NCBI GenBank assembly: GCA_024640385.1
Contig: JAHEFC010000032.1
Coordinates: 1 to 16,295 of the forward strand
Direction of reading: 5' to 3'
DNA: 16,295 nucleotides
From: Sphingobacteriales bacterium
Lineage (GTDB): Bacteria; Bacteroidota; Bacteroidia; Chitinophagales; Chitinophagaceae
The notes under the pieces were generated by a model. The model was not told the DNA's origin and did no database searches. It saw nothing but the letters and a program-made list of their open reading frames with translations. A program made the translations under genes and the position numbers. Shown here one piece after another: positions 1 to 7,834 of the stretch (its first letter is position 1; each line of letters opens with the position of its first letter).

Positions 1-1209
1 GGTTTTGAACATAGGGACCCGTTTGAAGGCACCATGATGCCTACGGTGGAAAAGAAAGACGAAGACCAGAAGATCGTGATGACCCTGGGTGTGGAAGGCG
101 AGGAGAAGAAAATGTATGGCCAGCCTGTGCTCCCTTTTGAAGATAAAGATCCACTGGCTCCCAAGCTGGTGAACCCCGTATCCAACGTACCCTCCGTATC
201 CAACGTGCCCTCCGTATCCGACCATACCTCTGTAATCACGGAACCCAAACTGACCCAGGCACTTCAGGCGTCAAAACCTGAAGTGTTTGTGCTCAGTATG
301 GATGAGAAGCCTGGACTTCCTATCGGGGAAAATCCGCAGGAGATGGTGATAAGGATGGAAGAAAAAGATGCAGCTATGCCTGTGCAGAATGCAATGGAAA
401 TGACCCTGAGAACTGAGGAAGAAACCGTGCCCCTATCTTCTGTATCAGCGCTTTACCCTGTTAAAATGGAAGAGGAAAAGCCAGTGCCGGTTATGCCCGA
501 AACCCCTGCTGCCGTTGAGTTACAGCCGGAACAGGTTGAGGATCTGCCAGTTATGAGGTTTGCACTGAGGGAGGAAGAAATTTCTGAAGAATTTGGAATG
601 CTTTCTTTATCTTCAACCCCTCAAGTTCCTGTAGAAAATAAACCAGCCGAAACCGGGAAAACGGTTTTATCCACTACCGATTTTGTTGAAAATAAAAAAG
701 AAGCTAGTACCACCCCGACGTCAGGTGGTTTCTTGGCCAAGCCATCCAACATCTATGCTGAGGAGCCGATTGATTTAAAATCCAATCAGGAATCACCTTT
801 TGAAGAGCTGGTCACAAAGGGTGGCGTGGAAGAAGATGGGCCAATTTTCGACATGCAACTCGTGATCAAAGAACCAAAAGCGGTGGATGAGCCAGGCACA
901 CCTCCGATTCATGCAACTTTGGGTTCTGTCGAGGAACCTGCGATGCAGGACGAGGCAGAAGATCAAAAGAGAAAGGCAGCGGAACGTTTGCACAAGTTGC
1001 GCAACTTGTCGTTTAACATTAATGCTGCTGATCCAAATAATGAATTTGAAAGTGTGCCGGCTTATATCCGCCGAAACCTGGAGGTACATAATACAGCCCT
1101 TACATCGATCGAGAAATTTTACAGCAACTACACTGTAAAATCGGATGAAAATAACCAGGGCCAGATCAGCACTATAAATACTTTTTTGGAGGGAAAGAAG
1201 CCTGACTAA
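1..1209 (+). CDS. ftsZ: Cell division protein FtsZ, C-terminal part (5' truncated by window edge)
   Basis: FtsZ is the tubulin-like GTPase that forms the cytoplasmic division ring. The window opens in frame at GFEHRDPFEG, which fits the end of the FtsZ core. The GTPase domain itself lies upstream and is not visible, so the call rests on the tail. About 330 residues of acidic, low-complexity linker follow. Next comes a basic conserved stretch (RLHKLRNLSFNINAADPNNEFE, bases about 988-1050) and the C-terminal peptide VPAYIRRNLE (1054-1083), which resembles the FtsA/ZipA-binding peptide of other FtsZ proteins. Unusually, about 40 more residues follow the peptide, ending TFLEGKKPD. An 18-bp tandem repeat (178-222) encodes SNVPSV twice. 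Short hydrophobic-plus-acidic motifs recur through the linker. A terminator lies 58 bp downstream, so ftsZ probably ends its operon. The family assignment is strong for a Bacteroidota FtsZ, though the catalytic part is unseen. Confidence 0.88.
   Translation, partial: GFEHRDPFEGTMMPTVEKKDEDQKIVMTLGVEGEEKKMYGQPVLPFEDKDPLAPKLVNPVSNVPSVSNVPSVSDHTSVITEPKLTQALQASKPEVFVLSMDEKPGLPIGENPQEMVIRMEEKDAAMPVQNAMEMTLRTEEETVPLSSVSALYPVKMEEEKPVPVMPETPAAVELQPEQVEDLPVMRFALREEEISEEFGMLSLSSTPQVPVENKPAETGKTVLSTTDFVENKKEASTTPTSGGFLAKPSNIYAEEPIDLKSNQESPFEELVTKGGVEEDGPIFDMQLVIKEPKAVDEPGTPPIHATLGSVEEPAMQDEAEDQKRKAAERLHKLRNLSFNINAADPNNEFESVPAYIRRNLEVHNTALTSIEKFYSNYTVKSDENNQGQISTINTFLEGKKPD
178..222 (+). repeat. 18-bp in-frame tandem repeat in the ftsZ linker
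   Basis: Two and a half copies of an 18-bp unit (gtatccaacgtRccctcc) begin at 178, 196 and 214. The first two differ only at the R position. Each unit adds six residues (VSNVPS), so a copy-number change would keep the frame and only change linker length. Confidence 0.85.
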
Positions 1210-1267
1210 TCAACATAGTTATCCTTTCCCCCGAAAACTGAATTTTGTTCATAGTTGTAACTACATA

Positions 1268-1297
1268 AACCCCTCGTTTTAACGGGGGGTTTTTTTT
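1268..1297 (+). terminator. Rho-independent terminator of ftsZ
   Basis: A 9-bp stem pairs 1268-1276 (aacccctcg) with 1283-1291 (cggggggtt), with one T-G wobble and a six-base loop. A run of eight T follows at 1290-1297. It lies 58 bp after the ftsZ stop in the right orientation. Confidence 0.88.
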
Positions 1298-1403
1298 GCA
1301 GGTTGCAGGTGGCAGGTGGCAGGTTGCAGCCTGTAACCCGCAACCTGTAACCTGCAACCTGTAACCTGCAACCTGCAACCTGCAACCTGTAACCTGCAAC
1401 CTG
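1298..1403. repeat. Inverted array of 7-bp repeats (gcaggtK / cctgYaa)
   Basis: Starting directly at the end of the terminator T-tract, four units of gcaggtK plus gcag (1298-1329) are followed by ten units of cctgYaa plus cctg (1330-1403). The second group is essentially the reverse complement of the first, with t/c variation. The whole array can therefore fold as a long imperfect hairpin. It shares an exact 25-bp stretch, in inverse orientation, with the array at 3594-3639. The open frame across it on the - strand is repeat-derived, not a gene. Function is unknown. Confidence 0.93.
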
Positions 1404-1448
1404 AAATTAATGGAACACGGTTTCATGCCAACAAAACAGCTTTTTAAG

Positions 1449-1456
1449 TAATTTTG
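1449..1456 (+). promoter_or_regulatory. Candidate -7 promoter element of the TIGR01777 gene
   Basis: TAATTTTG matches the Bacteroidota -7 consensus TAnnTTTG. It ends only four bases before the ATG at 1461, so transcription from it would start at or next to the start codon, giving a leaderless or nearly leaderless mRNA. No good -33 TTTG is seen at the usual spacing, so this is tentative. Confidence 0.4.
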
Positions 1457-1460
1457 ATTT

Positions 1461-2414
1461 ATGGCTACAGTTCTGATCACGGGAGGTACAGGTATGATCG
1501 GTACGCATTTAAGTGAAATGCTTGCTGAAAACGGGTTTGACGTGATCATTCTTTCCCGCAATCCGCAGGAGACAGCCCGTGAAACAGACCTTCATACCTC
1601 CAGGCAGGCTTTTTTCCGGAACAACGGGAACATCTACTATTCCAGATGGGATATTGAAAAACAATACATTGATCCTTCGGCATTGTCCAATGCAGACTAT
1701 ATTGTCCACCTGGCGGGAGCCGGAGTGGCTGATAAACGATGGACAGAAAGCCGGAAGAAAGAGATACTGGAAAGCCGCACCAAAAGCAGTGAATTACTGG
1801 TAAAGGCTCTTAAAGAGAATAAGCACAAAGTACGTGCTGTGATCAGCGCTTCTGCTATTGGATGGTATGGTCCTGATAACGGAAAGCCCTTTGTGGAAAC
1901 TGACCCCCATTCCCGTGATTTCCTGGGTGAAACCTGTTACCAATGGGAAAAAAGTATAAGCCCAGTTGAAGAGATCGGCATCAGGCTGGTGAAACTTCGA
2001 ACCGGTATCGTTATGAGCAGTGAAGGCGGGGCCTTAAAAGAATTCAGAAAACCGTTACGCGTAGGCGCAGCAACCATTCTCAGCGACGGCAGCCAGGTCA
2101 TCAGCTGGATACATATCAATGACCTCTGCAGGGTATTCATGTATGCCATCGATGAGAAGGAAATGAGCGGGGTATACAATGCTGTGGCGCCGCATCCTGC
2201 TACCAACAGGGAACTCACCATGACGCTGGCGAAGCATATTACAAACTCCAGGCATTTTACATTGAGAGTTCCGGCCTTTGCACTTAAGATCGTACTCGGC
2301 GAAATGAGCACGGAAGTACTAAAAAGCGCAACAGTGAGCAGTAAGAAAATTGAAGAAGCAGGTTTTTATTTCCAGTTCCCAACACTGGAAAAAGCGATCG
2401 ACGATCTATATTAG
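1461..2414 (+). CDS. TIGR01777 family SDR-type epimerase / nucleotide-sugar-like oxidoreductase (YfcH-like)
   Basis: This is a cytoplasmic NAD(P)-binding protein of the extended short-chain dehydrogenase superfamily, in the family that includes E. coli YfcH. The substrate is unknown. The 317 residues are close to the family's usual length of about 300. Visible motifs are the Rossmann loop GGTGMIG (residues 8-14), the family motif LAGAGVADKRWT (84-95), SASAIGWYG (129-137) and WIHINDL (216-222). The C-terminal DUF1731 region ends with the typical PAFALKIVLGEMSTEVL, then GFYFQFPTLEKAI. The ATG at 1461 is chosen because the Rossmann fold begins at once. The gene is monocistronic, lying between the repeat array and a convergent neighbour whose stop codon abuts its own. 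Family membership is near certain; the reaction is not known. Confidence 0.93.
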   Translation: MATVLITGGTGMIGTHLSEMLAENGFDVIILSRNPQETARETDLHTSRQAFFRNNGNIYYSRWDIEKQYIDPSALSNADYIVHLAGAGVADKRWTESRKKEILESRTKSSELLVKALKENKHKVRAVISASAIGWYGPDNGKPFVETDPHSRDFLGETCYQWEKSISPVEEIGIRLVKLRTGIVMSSEGGALKEFRKPLRVGAATILSDGSQVISWIHINDLCRVFMYAIDEKEMSGVYNAVAPHPATNRELTMTLAKHITNSRHFTLRVPAFALKIVLGEMSTEVLKSATVSSKKIEEAGFYFQFPTLEKAIDDLY

Positions 2415-3061
2415 TCACTCATGTGGTGAATGGTATACATTGGTAAATTCTCCCAATATTGCTTTCCCGCCTGCGAATCTTAAACGATGCAGATTCAGCA
2501 ACCTGATATCTTCCAGTCTCACTTTCCTGAATTTCGGATGCATGGTGCCTCCCGGAAGGCCTGCTTGGATATTTGGATCGTACTGGAATTCAGGGTCCAC
2601 CAATGTACCGCGCGGATACATGATGCCAGGTACTCCATATCCCCTGTAGTCAAGGTCAACCGGGTGTTCCAGCCCGATCGTGTGACCGAATTCATGGGCA
2701 GCTGTAGTTGAACCTTCATACAGATTATCGTATTGGAAATAGCCGGAATTGCATCCAAGCCCGTCAACAAAGGAAATGTTGTGCAATGATCTTTCCTCAA
2801 TTCTGAAATAATTATTCCTGGGATCCAGGTTGCTGATCACCGCAATGGGTGCAATATCCCTGACCAGGTCAGCTTCTATCCGGAATACAAGATCCAGCAT
2901 CATATTATTAATGCTGACTGAGGCCTGTGGTTCATTCCACATCCATTCGACCTCAGACCTGATCCTTTCAGTGATCAATGCATCCGCTGCATTGCCATAG
3001 GTGAATATCCTCGCATGCAAGGTCAGTTTTCCGTCAGGCCGGTCAATCTCAAGTTCACCCA

Positions 3062-3062
<1 letters not shown>
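2415..3062 (-). CDS. Metzincin-type zinc metalloprotease (M10-like), no signal peptide
   Basis: The 215-residue protein carries the full metzincin zinc site HEFGHTIGLEH (residues 123-133: three His ligands and catalytic Glu124). A Met-turn follows at VPGIMYP (Met148), as in matrixin/M10 peptidases. There is no secretion signal or lipobox at the N-terminus and no obvious pro-domain cysteine switch, so the location is unclear: cytosolic, or exported by another route. The start codon overlaps the stop of the upstream gene as TAATG (3060-3064), which implies translational coupling. It is the last gene of the putative ABC transporter operon. The 3' end abuts the stop of the convergent epimerase gene with no spacer. 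The substrate is unknown; the exported protein encoded just upstream, or a peptide handled by the ABC pair, is a possible partner (inference). Confidence 0.85.
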
Positions 3063-3577
<515 letters not shown>

Positions 3578-3593
3578 AGTCGTTAAAGTTAAT

Positions 3594-3639
3594 CTGCCAC
3601 CTGCCACCTGCCACCTGCAACCTGCAACCTGCAACCTGC
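3594..3639. repeat. Second array of 7-bp repeats (ctgccac x3, ctgcaac x3)
   Basis: Six full heptamers plus ctgc, all in one orientation, fill the gap between the ABC permease stop (3642) and the ATG of the exported protein (3577). A 25-bp segment is identical, in inverse orientation, to 1298-1322. Lying inside an apparent operon, it is transcribed and becomes part of the leader before the small exported protein. Confidence 0.93.
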
Positions 3640-3641
3640 TC

Positions 3642-4454
3642 CTACAGGTCTCTTTTCTTGTTCACAATATAACAAATTGCCCAAACCATGGCTGTCAGTA
3701 TCACAGTATATACTACATACCTGTCAATAGCAGCCAGATTAGCTTTATAGGCGGCCTCATCCAGCCGGCCAAAGAAAGCGGGTGGCGGTATCATTTTATC
3801 TGAGATCTCTAGCGGAAGGTATTCGCCAAAATGCAGCTTCTTCACTTTTGATATACCCACTGCTGCATTCTCTAGGATGATATAATAAAATACAAAAACG
3901 CCCAGGGCTATAAATGACCGCCTGACCAGGAAACCCACCATGAATGCTAGTGATAATTGCGCAAAAGTCTGCAGTGCAAACAACCAGATATATTTGCTTT
4001 GTGACCAGGGATCCGGAACCAGTTTGGTTGTGGCGATCTTGCCTATCACTACTGAAACAATCGTGAATATCACGGACACCAGTAATGAGATGATGACCAC
4101 ATTGAAAAACTTCCCGAGCAGAAACCTGTTCCTTGACCAACCATCGATGATATTCTGCCTGCTGGTTTTATAGGTATACTCATTGGTGATGAGCATGATC
4201 ACTACTATGGCAGGAATGAACACAAAGACCGAGCTGAAAAATGCAGTAGTGTGGAATGTTTCAGGAAATTCAAAAGGATTCCCCAGCAGGAATTTCATCA
4301 CCTGGCCTGCGTTCTTTCTTTTGGTCAGGTCCTGGTATTCGTGCCAGAACAAATAGTTGACACCCGGATAAGCGGCTGCCGTCATCAGCATCACAAGCCA
4401 GAACGCCCAGTAATTCCTGATCTTCAGCCATTCAGTGCGTAATATCTTCAGCAT
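3642..4454 (-). CDS. ABC-2 type transporter permease
   Basis: This 270-residue inner-membrane protein has about six hydrophobic helices (around residues 16-36, 71-90, 117-138, 153-177, 179-196 and 246-264). Between the second and third is the cytoplasmic stretch NEYTYKTSRQNIIDGWSR, typical of ABC-2 permeases of the BcrB/NatB kind, which works as the coupling segment with the ATPase. The start at 4454 lies one base after the stop of the ATPase gene (TGATATG), so the two are surely co-translated and form one transporter. The substrate cannot be read from sequence. Close relatives include antibiotic-peptide export or self-protection systems, but many such pairs are uncharacterised. The C-terminus ends in the basic VNKKRDL. 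Confidence 0.9.
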   Translation of the reverse strand: MLKILRTEWLKIRNYWAFWLVMLMTAAAYPGVNYLFWHEYQDLTKRKNAGQVMKFLLGNPFEFPETFHTTAFFSSVFVFIPAIVVIMLITNEYTYKTSRQNIIDGWSRNRFLLGKFFNVVIISLLVSVIFTIVSVVIGKIATTKLVPDPWSQSKYIWLFALQTFAQLSLAFMVGFLVRRSFIALGVFVFYYIILENAAVGISKVKKLHFGEYLPLEISDKMIPPPAFFGRLDEAAYKANLAAIDRYVVYTVILTAMVWAICYIVNKKRDL

Positions 4455-4455
4455 A

Positions 4456-5349
4456 TCAATTTCCCGTTAGTTCAAAAAATTTCGCTTCCAGTCTCTGTTT
4501 CCTGAACACAAGATGTGACAGCCTGACACCTTTACTGAAGCAGAATGCATTGATCTCTTCTGGCCTGGCCGTTCCTTTTTCAAAGAAGATGTGAAAATAA
4601 TCTCCCTCTTTTTTCAGTTTTGTATGTCCCTGGAAATCCTCCAATATCCTGGTCAATGACTCATCATCTTCGGCGCCAATTTCAATAATATCTTCATCTG
4701 TAAGTACTTCATCCACCGTGCCGCTGATCAGGAGTTCACCTGTTTTTAATATGGCTACATGGGTGCATACTTTTTCAACTTCATCGAGCAGGTGGGAGGC
4801 TATGATAATGGTGTGTCCCTGTTTATGCAGTTCTTTGATCAGTTCCCGCATTTCTGCAATGCCAACCGGGTCGAGTCCATTGGTTGGTTCATCAAGAACC
4901 AGCACCCGGGGGTTACCAAGCAGGGCAGCTCCTATAGCCAGCCTTTGTTTCATGCCGAGACTGTAACTCGAAAACCTACTGTTTTTCCGTTCTGAAAGCT
5001 TCACTTTTTTCAATACTTCTTCAATGCTTTGTAGAGATCCGCGTTCACTGATACTTTGGGTGACCCGGAGATTATTAATACCTGAGAGGTAATGATAAAA
5101 ATTCGGGGTCTCAAGCAATGAGCCGATCTGCTTGCGGATCTCTGGCGACCCTGGTTCACCGAACCATTTATAGTCTCCATTATCGGCTTTTAAAACATCG
5201 AGTATAATACTGAGCAGGGTGGTTTTGCCCGAGCCATTAGGCCCCAGGATCCCATATACCGATCCCTCAGGAACTTCAAATGAAACGCCTTTCAAAGCCT
5301 TTATCTGCCCATAAGATTTCTCAACCTGTTGTAATTGAAGTACCGGCAC
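4456..5349 (-). CDS. ABC transporter ATP-binding protein (BcrA-like, with E-loop)
   Basis: This 297-residue cytoplasmic ATPase energises the permease encoded just downstream. Visible motifs are Walker A GPNGSGKTT (36-44), signature YSLGMKQR (129-136), Walker B VLVLDEPTNGLD (149-160, catalytic Glu154) and switch His186 in IASHLLDE. At the usual Q-loop position the sequence is IGSLLETPNFY, with Glu80 in place of Gln. Such an E-loop is known from lantibiotic (LanF) and bacitracin-type transporters. An accessory domain of about 80 residues follows the switch region. The start is GTG at 5349: an in-frame stop lies at 5365-5367 and no in-frame ATG lies between. The M28 peptidase gene ends 64 bp upstream, so readthrough or a separate promoter are both possible. 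Confidence 0.93.
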   Translation of the reverse strand: MPVLQLQQVEKSYGQIKALKGVSFEVPEGSVYGILGPNGSGKTTLLSIILDVLKADNGDYKWFGEPGSPEIRKQIGSLLETPNFYHYLSGINNLRVTQSISERGSLQSIEEVLKKVKLSERKNSRFSSYSLGMKQRLAIGAALLGNPRVLVLDEPTNGLDPVGIAEMRELIKELHKQGHTIIIASHLLDEVEKVCTHVAILKTGELLISGTVDEVLTDEDIIEIGAEDDESLTRILEDFQGHTKLKKEGDYFHIFFEKGTARPEEINAFCFSKGVRLSHLVFRKQRLEAKFFELTGN

Positions 5350-5413
5350 ATTAACAATTTGTGGTTAAGATAAACACTGCAAACAGCATTTCACCTTTTA
5401 ATATTATGAACGG

Positions 5414-7030
5414 TTAAAACAGTTCGCCTTGGTTCCATGATGGCCTTTCTTTATCCATAGAAACCGAATAGCTGATCAGGAAATTAAGCCTGATATAGGT
5501 CTGTGCAGCCGAATAAAGGAAAATACCTCCGTCCAACTGGTCCTGTGGTTTGTGATAATATTTGGCTCTCCACTGTTTTACATATTCCCTGAGATCAAAG
5601 CCCGGCACATTGGTTTTATTTCCATACTTGCAATTGACGGCCGGAATATGCTGCCTGACAAAACTATATTGGTCGCTCCTGACAAAAAAATTCTGTTCCG
5701 GTTCGGGGTCTTCTTCAATGTCCAGCTTCAGTGTATTGGCGGCAAACTTCACATGCTTCATCATGGTGGAATGGGCGGCCCCCAATGGCACTATGGACAA
5801 CAATGGCGCAATGATGGTAGGCATATCCGTATTCACATTGGCCACGATGGCGTTTTTTGGAACGGAAGGATTTGACGCAAAATAGGCAGATCCCAGTAAG
5901 CCAGACTCTTCTCCTGATACCATGGTGATGAGTACGGAACGTTTGGGTTTGACCCCTGATTTTTTATAAAGCCTCGCGATCTCCAATAGTGATGCAACAC
6001 CCGACGCATTATCGTGTGCGCCATTATATATGGAGTCGCCATTTACAGGCCGGCCAATGCCAACATGATCCAGATGCGCCGTATGTACCACATATTCATT
6101 TTTCAGCATGGGGTCTGTGCCGGGTATCATTCCCACCACATTCCAGGTTTCGATATCACTATGTTTGGAATTGTAATGCACAGATAGTTTTTTACCGATG
6201 TCAAAACTCTGCGCCCTACCGGATCTCAATGCTGCGATCACCTCGTCAAAGTTTTTTCCTGAATTCAGGAAAAGCGTACGCAGAAAATTATAAGAACCTG
6301 TTATAAATACATCCACATCGCCGATATACCTGCTGCCATAGGCTTCAGTTTTTTCGGGATTGATGGCATTGCTCAGGGTACCACCTGAAGGCGGCAATGC
6401 CTGGGGAACAGGGTATGCCACAATGAGTCCAATGGCACCTTTTGACCTGGCAACTGCCATCTTATAGCCCAGGTTTCCAAAATGAGCGGCATAAGTTGAG
6501 GAAAGTCCATCCGGTGCGGTGCGCAATACCACCACGATCTTGCCCTTTACATCTATGTTCTGGTAATCGGAATGTTTGCCCGGAATATCCACCCCATACC
6601 CTGCAAATACCAACGGGGCATCACTAATGTCAACGGATGACTTAAACGGATGCGGAGAAAGGGTAAGGTCGGTCCTGAATAATGAATCGGTATTGCCGTT
6701 GTTATCACTGAGCAGCAATTTTACAGACCCGGCTTCCAGCGTTGATTTCCTGATATTGAATTTCTGCGTGAATACGCCATTGTCTCCCGCAGGGACAACG
6801 CCCATTTTTTTGAATTCTTCGATCACATAATCCACCGCCATCCGATAGCCTTCTGTGCCAGGGGACCTGCCCCTTAAGGCATCGTCAGCCAGGTATACAA
6901 TATGTGACTTATATTCAGCGGTGTCGATAGCCTCCATGGCTTTTTTTATTGCGGGAGTGATCTTCACATCCTGTGAGAATCCTGCCAAACAGAGACTGGT
7001 AAATGTTACTACTAATAAGATCGTTTTCAT
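5414..7030 (-). CDS. Exported M28 family zinc aminopeptidase with PA domain
   Basis: This secreted peptidase of 538 residues likely removes N-terminal residues from peptides in the periplasm. The signal peptide is MKTILLVVTFTSLCLAGFSQ (1-20). A protease-associated (PA) domain is inserted at about 130-275 (AGYGVDIPGKHSDY, VKGKIVVVLRT). The M28 catalytic core has all expected residues: His319 and Asp321 in AHLDH, Asp340 in GAHDNASG, Glu374-Glu375 in SGEESGLLGS, Asp402 in NVNTDMP and His493 in YYHKPQDQLD. Together these supply the two-zinc site. I chose the ATG at 7030; the open frame extends to 7102, but the extra residues overlap the end of the DUF3667 gene and would spoil the signal peptide. 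It follows DUF3667 after 50 bp, probably in one transcript. Confidence 0.93.
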   Translation of the reverse strand: MKTILLVVTFTSLCLAGFSQDVKITPAIKKAMEAIDTAEYKSHIVYLADDALRGRSPGTEGYRMAVDYVIEEFKKMGVVPAGDNGVFTQKFNIRKSTLEAGSVKLLLSDNNGNTDSLFRTDLTLSPHPFKSSVDISDAPLVFAGYGVDIPGKHSDYQNIDVKGKIVVVLRTAPDGLSSTYAAHFGNLGYKMAVARSKGAIGLIVAYPVPQALPPSGGTLSNAINPEKTEAYGSRYIGDVDVFITGSYNFLRTLFLNSGKNFDEVIAALRSGRAQSFDIGKKLSVHYNSKHSDIETWNVVGMIPGTDPMLKNEYVVHTAHLDHVGIGRPVNGDSIYNGAHDNASGVASLLEIARLYKKSGVKPKRSVLITMVSGEESGLLGSAYFASNPSVPKNAIVANVNTDMPTIIAPLLSIVPLGAAHSTMMKHVKFAANTLKLDIEEDPEPEQNFFVRSDQYSFVRQHIPAVNCKYGNKTNVPGFDLREYVKQWRAKYYHKPQDQLDGGIFLYSAAQTYIRLNFLISYSVSMDKERPSWNQGELF

Positions 7031-7080
7031 GTTTTGAAAATAAATCAAAATGGCGAATTTGGTATGAAATCGAAACGGCT

Positions 7081-7830
7081 TCAATGTACAATATGAAGCC
7101 AATCAAGCAGCCAGGGTAAAAGGGCTGTTCTCCATAATGTGAATGTTCCAAACATCAGCACGATGATCAGTATAAATTTTGCCAGCTTGAACCTGATTGG
7201 GAAGTGTTTAGCAAGACTGAATATCATCCAGATAATGTACCCTATTTTAAAAATATCCGAATAGATCAGCGGAACAGCATGGACGGAAATAAGATAGTTC
7301 AGCAATGCCATCACTACAAAAAGGAACTGCAGCGCTATAATGGTCCCCAGGCCGTATATGACAGCTACAAGGGTCTCGAAATAGTTCAGTTGAGGCCTGG
7401 TTGCAAACAGGTATATATACAAAGCCTGAAATGGAGCTACCGTGGTAAGCACGAGACTCAGGTGGCTTATCGCATATCTTGTGGAGGCACCCGGGCCGAA
7501 ATAATCTTCATAGTCGATCACCCTGTTTTCTCCGAATATTTTTTCCAGGCCATAGAGCGACAGCAGGTAGATCGTTATCCAGACCAGGAAATAGGAAACC
7601 GGTGGCTGGTAAGGTTTTCGTTTCCCTTCCACGTAATTTATGATCGTATCGCCCGGATTGGTCAGCAAGCGGACCGTGGTAAAAAGAAACCCTTTTTCAA
7701 GGTGGGTGAAAAAATGAAATATTTCATGAAGCACGTAATGGAGGCTTATTCTTTCCAAAGCCATTTTTTGCCCGCAATTGCTGCAGTATGTTCCGTCTGA
7801 CTTCTTGCCGCAGTTTTTACAGATCTTCAT
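7081..7830 (-). CDS. DUF3667 domain membrane protein with zinc ribbon
   Basis: This 249-residue protein belongs to DUF3667, found widely in Bacteroidota and without known function. It opens with a zinc ribbon, CKNCG and then CSNCGQK (Cys4, 7, 16, 19). A family-typical stretch follows (HEIFHFFTHLEKGFLFT, then LLTNPGDTIINYVEGKRKPYQPPVSYF). The rest is four or five hydrophobic helices, the last ending in LLPWLLDWLHIVH. The ATG at 7830 was preferred to a TTG at 7848, since the zinc ribbon starts there and it lies four bases after the SulP stop (TAAAAAGATG). That spacing suggests coupling to SulP. The zinc ribbon is expected to face the cytoplasm (inference). Confidence 0.9.
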   Translation of the reverse strand: MKICKNCGKKSDGTYCSNCGQKMALERISLHYVLHEIFHFFTHLEKGFLFTTVRLLTNPGDTIINYVEGKRKPYQPPVSYFLVWITIYLLSLYGLEKIFGENRVIDYEDYFGPGASTRYAISHLSLVLTTVAPFQALYIYLFATRPQLNYFETLVAVIYGLGTIIALQFLFVVMALLNYLISVHAVPLIYSDIFKIGYIIWMIFSLAKHFPIRFKLAKFILIIVLMFGTFTLWRTALLPWLLDWLHIVH

Positions 7831-7834
7831 CTTT

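Noticed and set aside
1298..1403. CRISPR array
   Set aside because: Units are 7 bp with no spacers; it is a simple tandem repeat.
1172..1561. 129-residue open frame on the - strand over the heptamer array
   Set aside because: Its middle is a translation of the repeat (LQVTGCRLQVAGYR-like) and it overlaps both ftsZ and the epimerase gene.
3578..3634. N-terminal extension of the small exported protein
   Set aside because: The added residues (MQVAGCRWQVAGG...) come from the repeat array and would precede and spoil the signal peptide that starts at 3577.
5655..5672. Apparent loss of a zinc-ligand His (SDQYSF instead of SDHYSF) in the M28 peptidase
   Set aside because: The final His ligand of this family lies in the later HTTQDT-type motif, here YYHKPQDQLD, and is present.
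7031..7102. Upstream extension of the M28 peptidase
   Set aside because: The ATG at 7030 gives a perfect signal peptide; the extension overlaps the end of the DUF3667 gene.
7204..7800. 198-residue + strand open frame
   Set aside because: It is antisense to the well-supported DUF3667 gene and has no family features.
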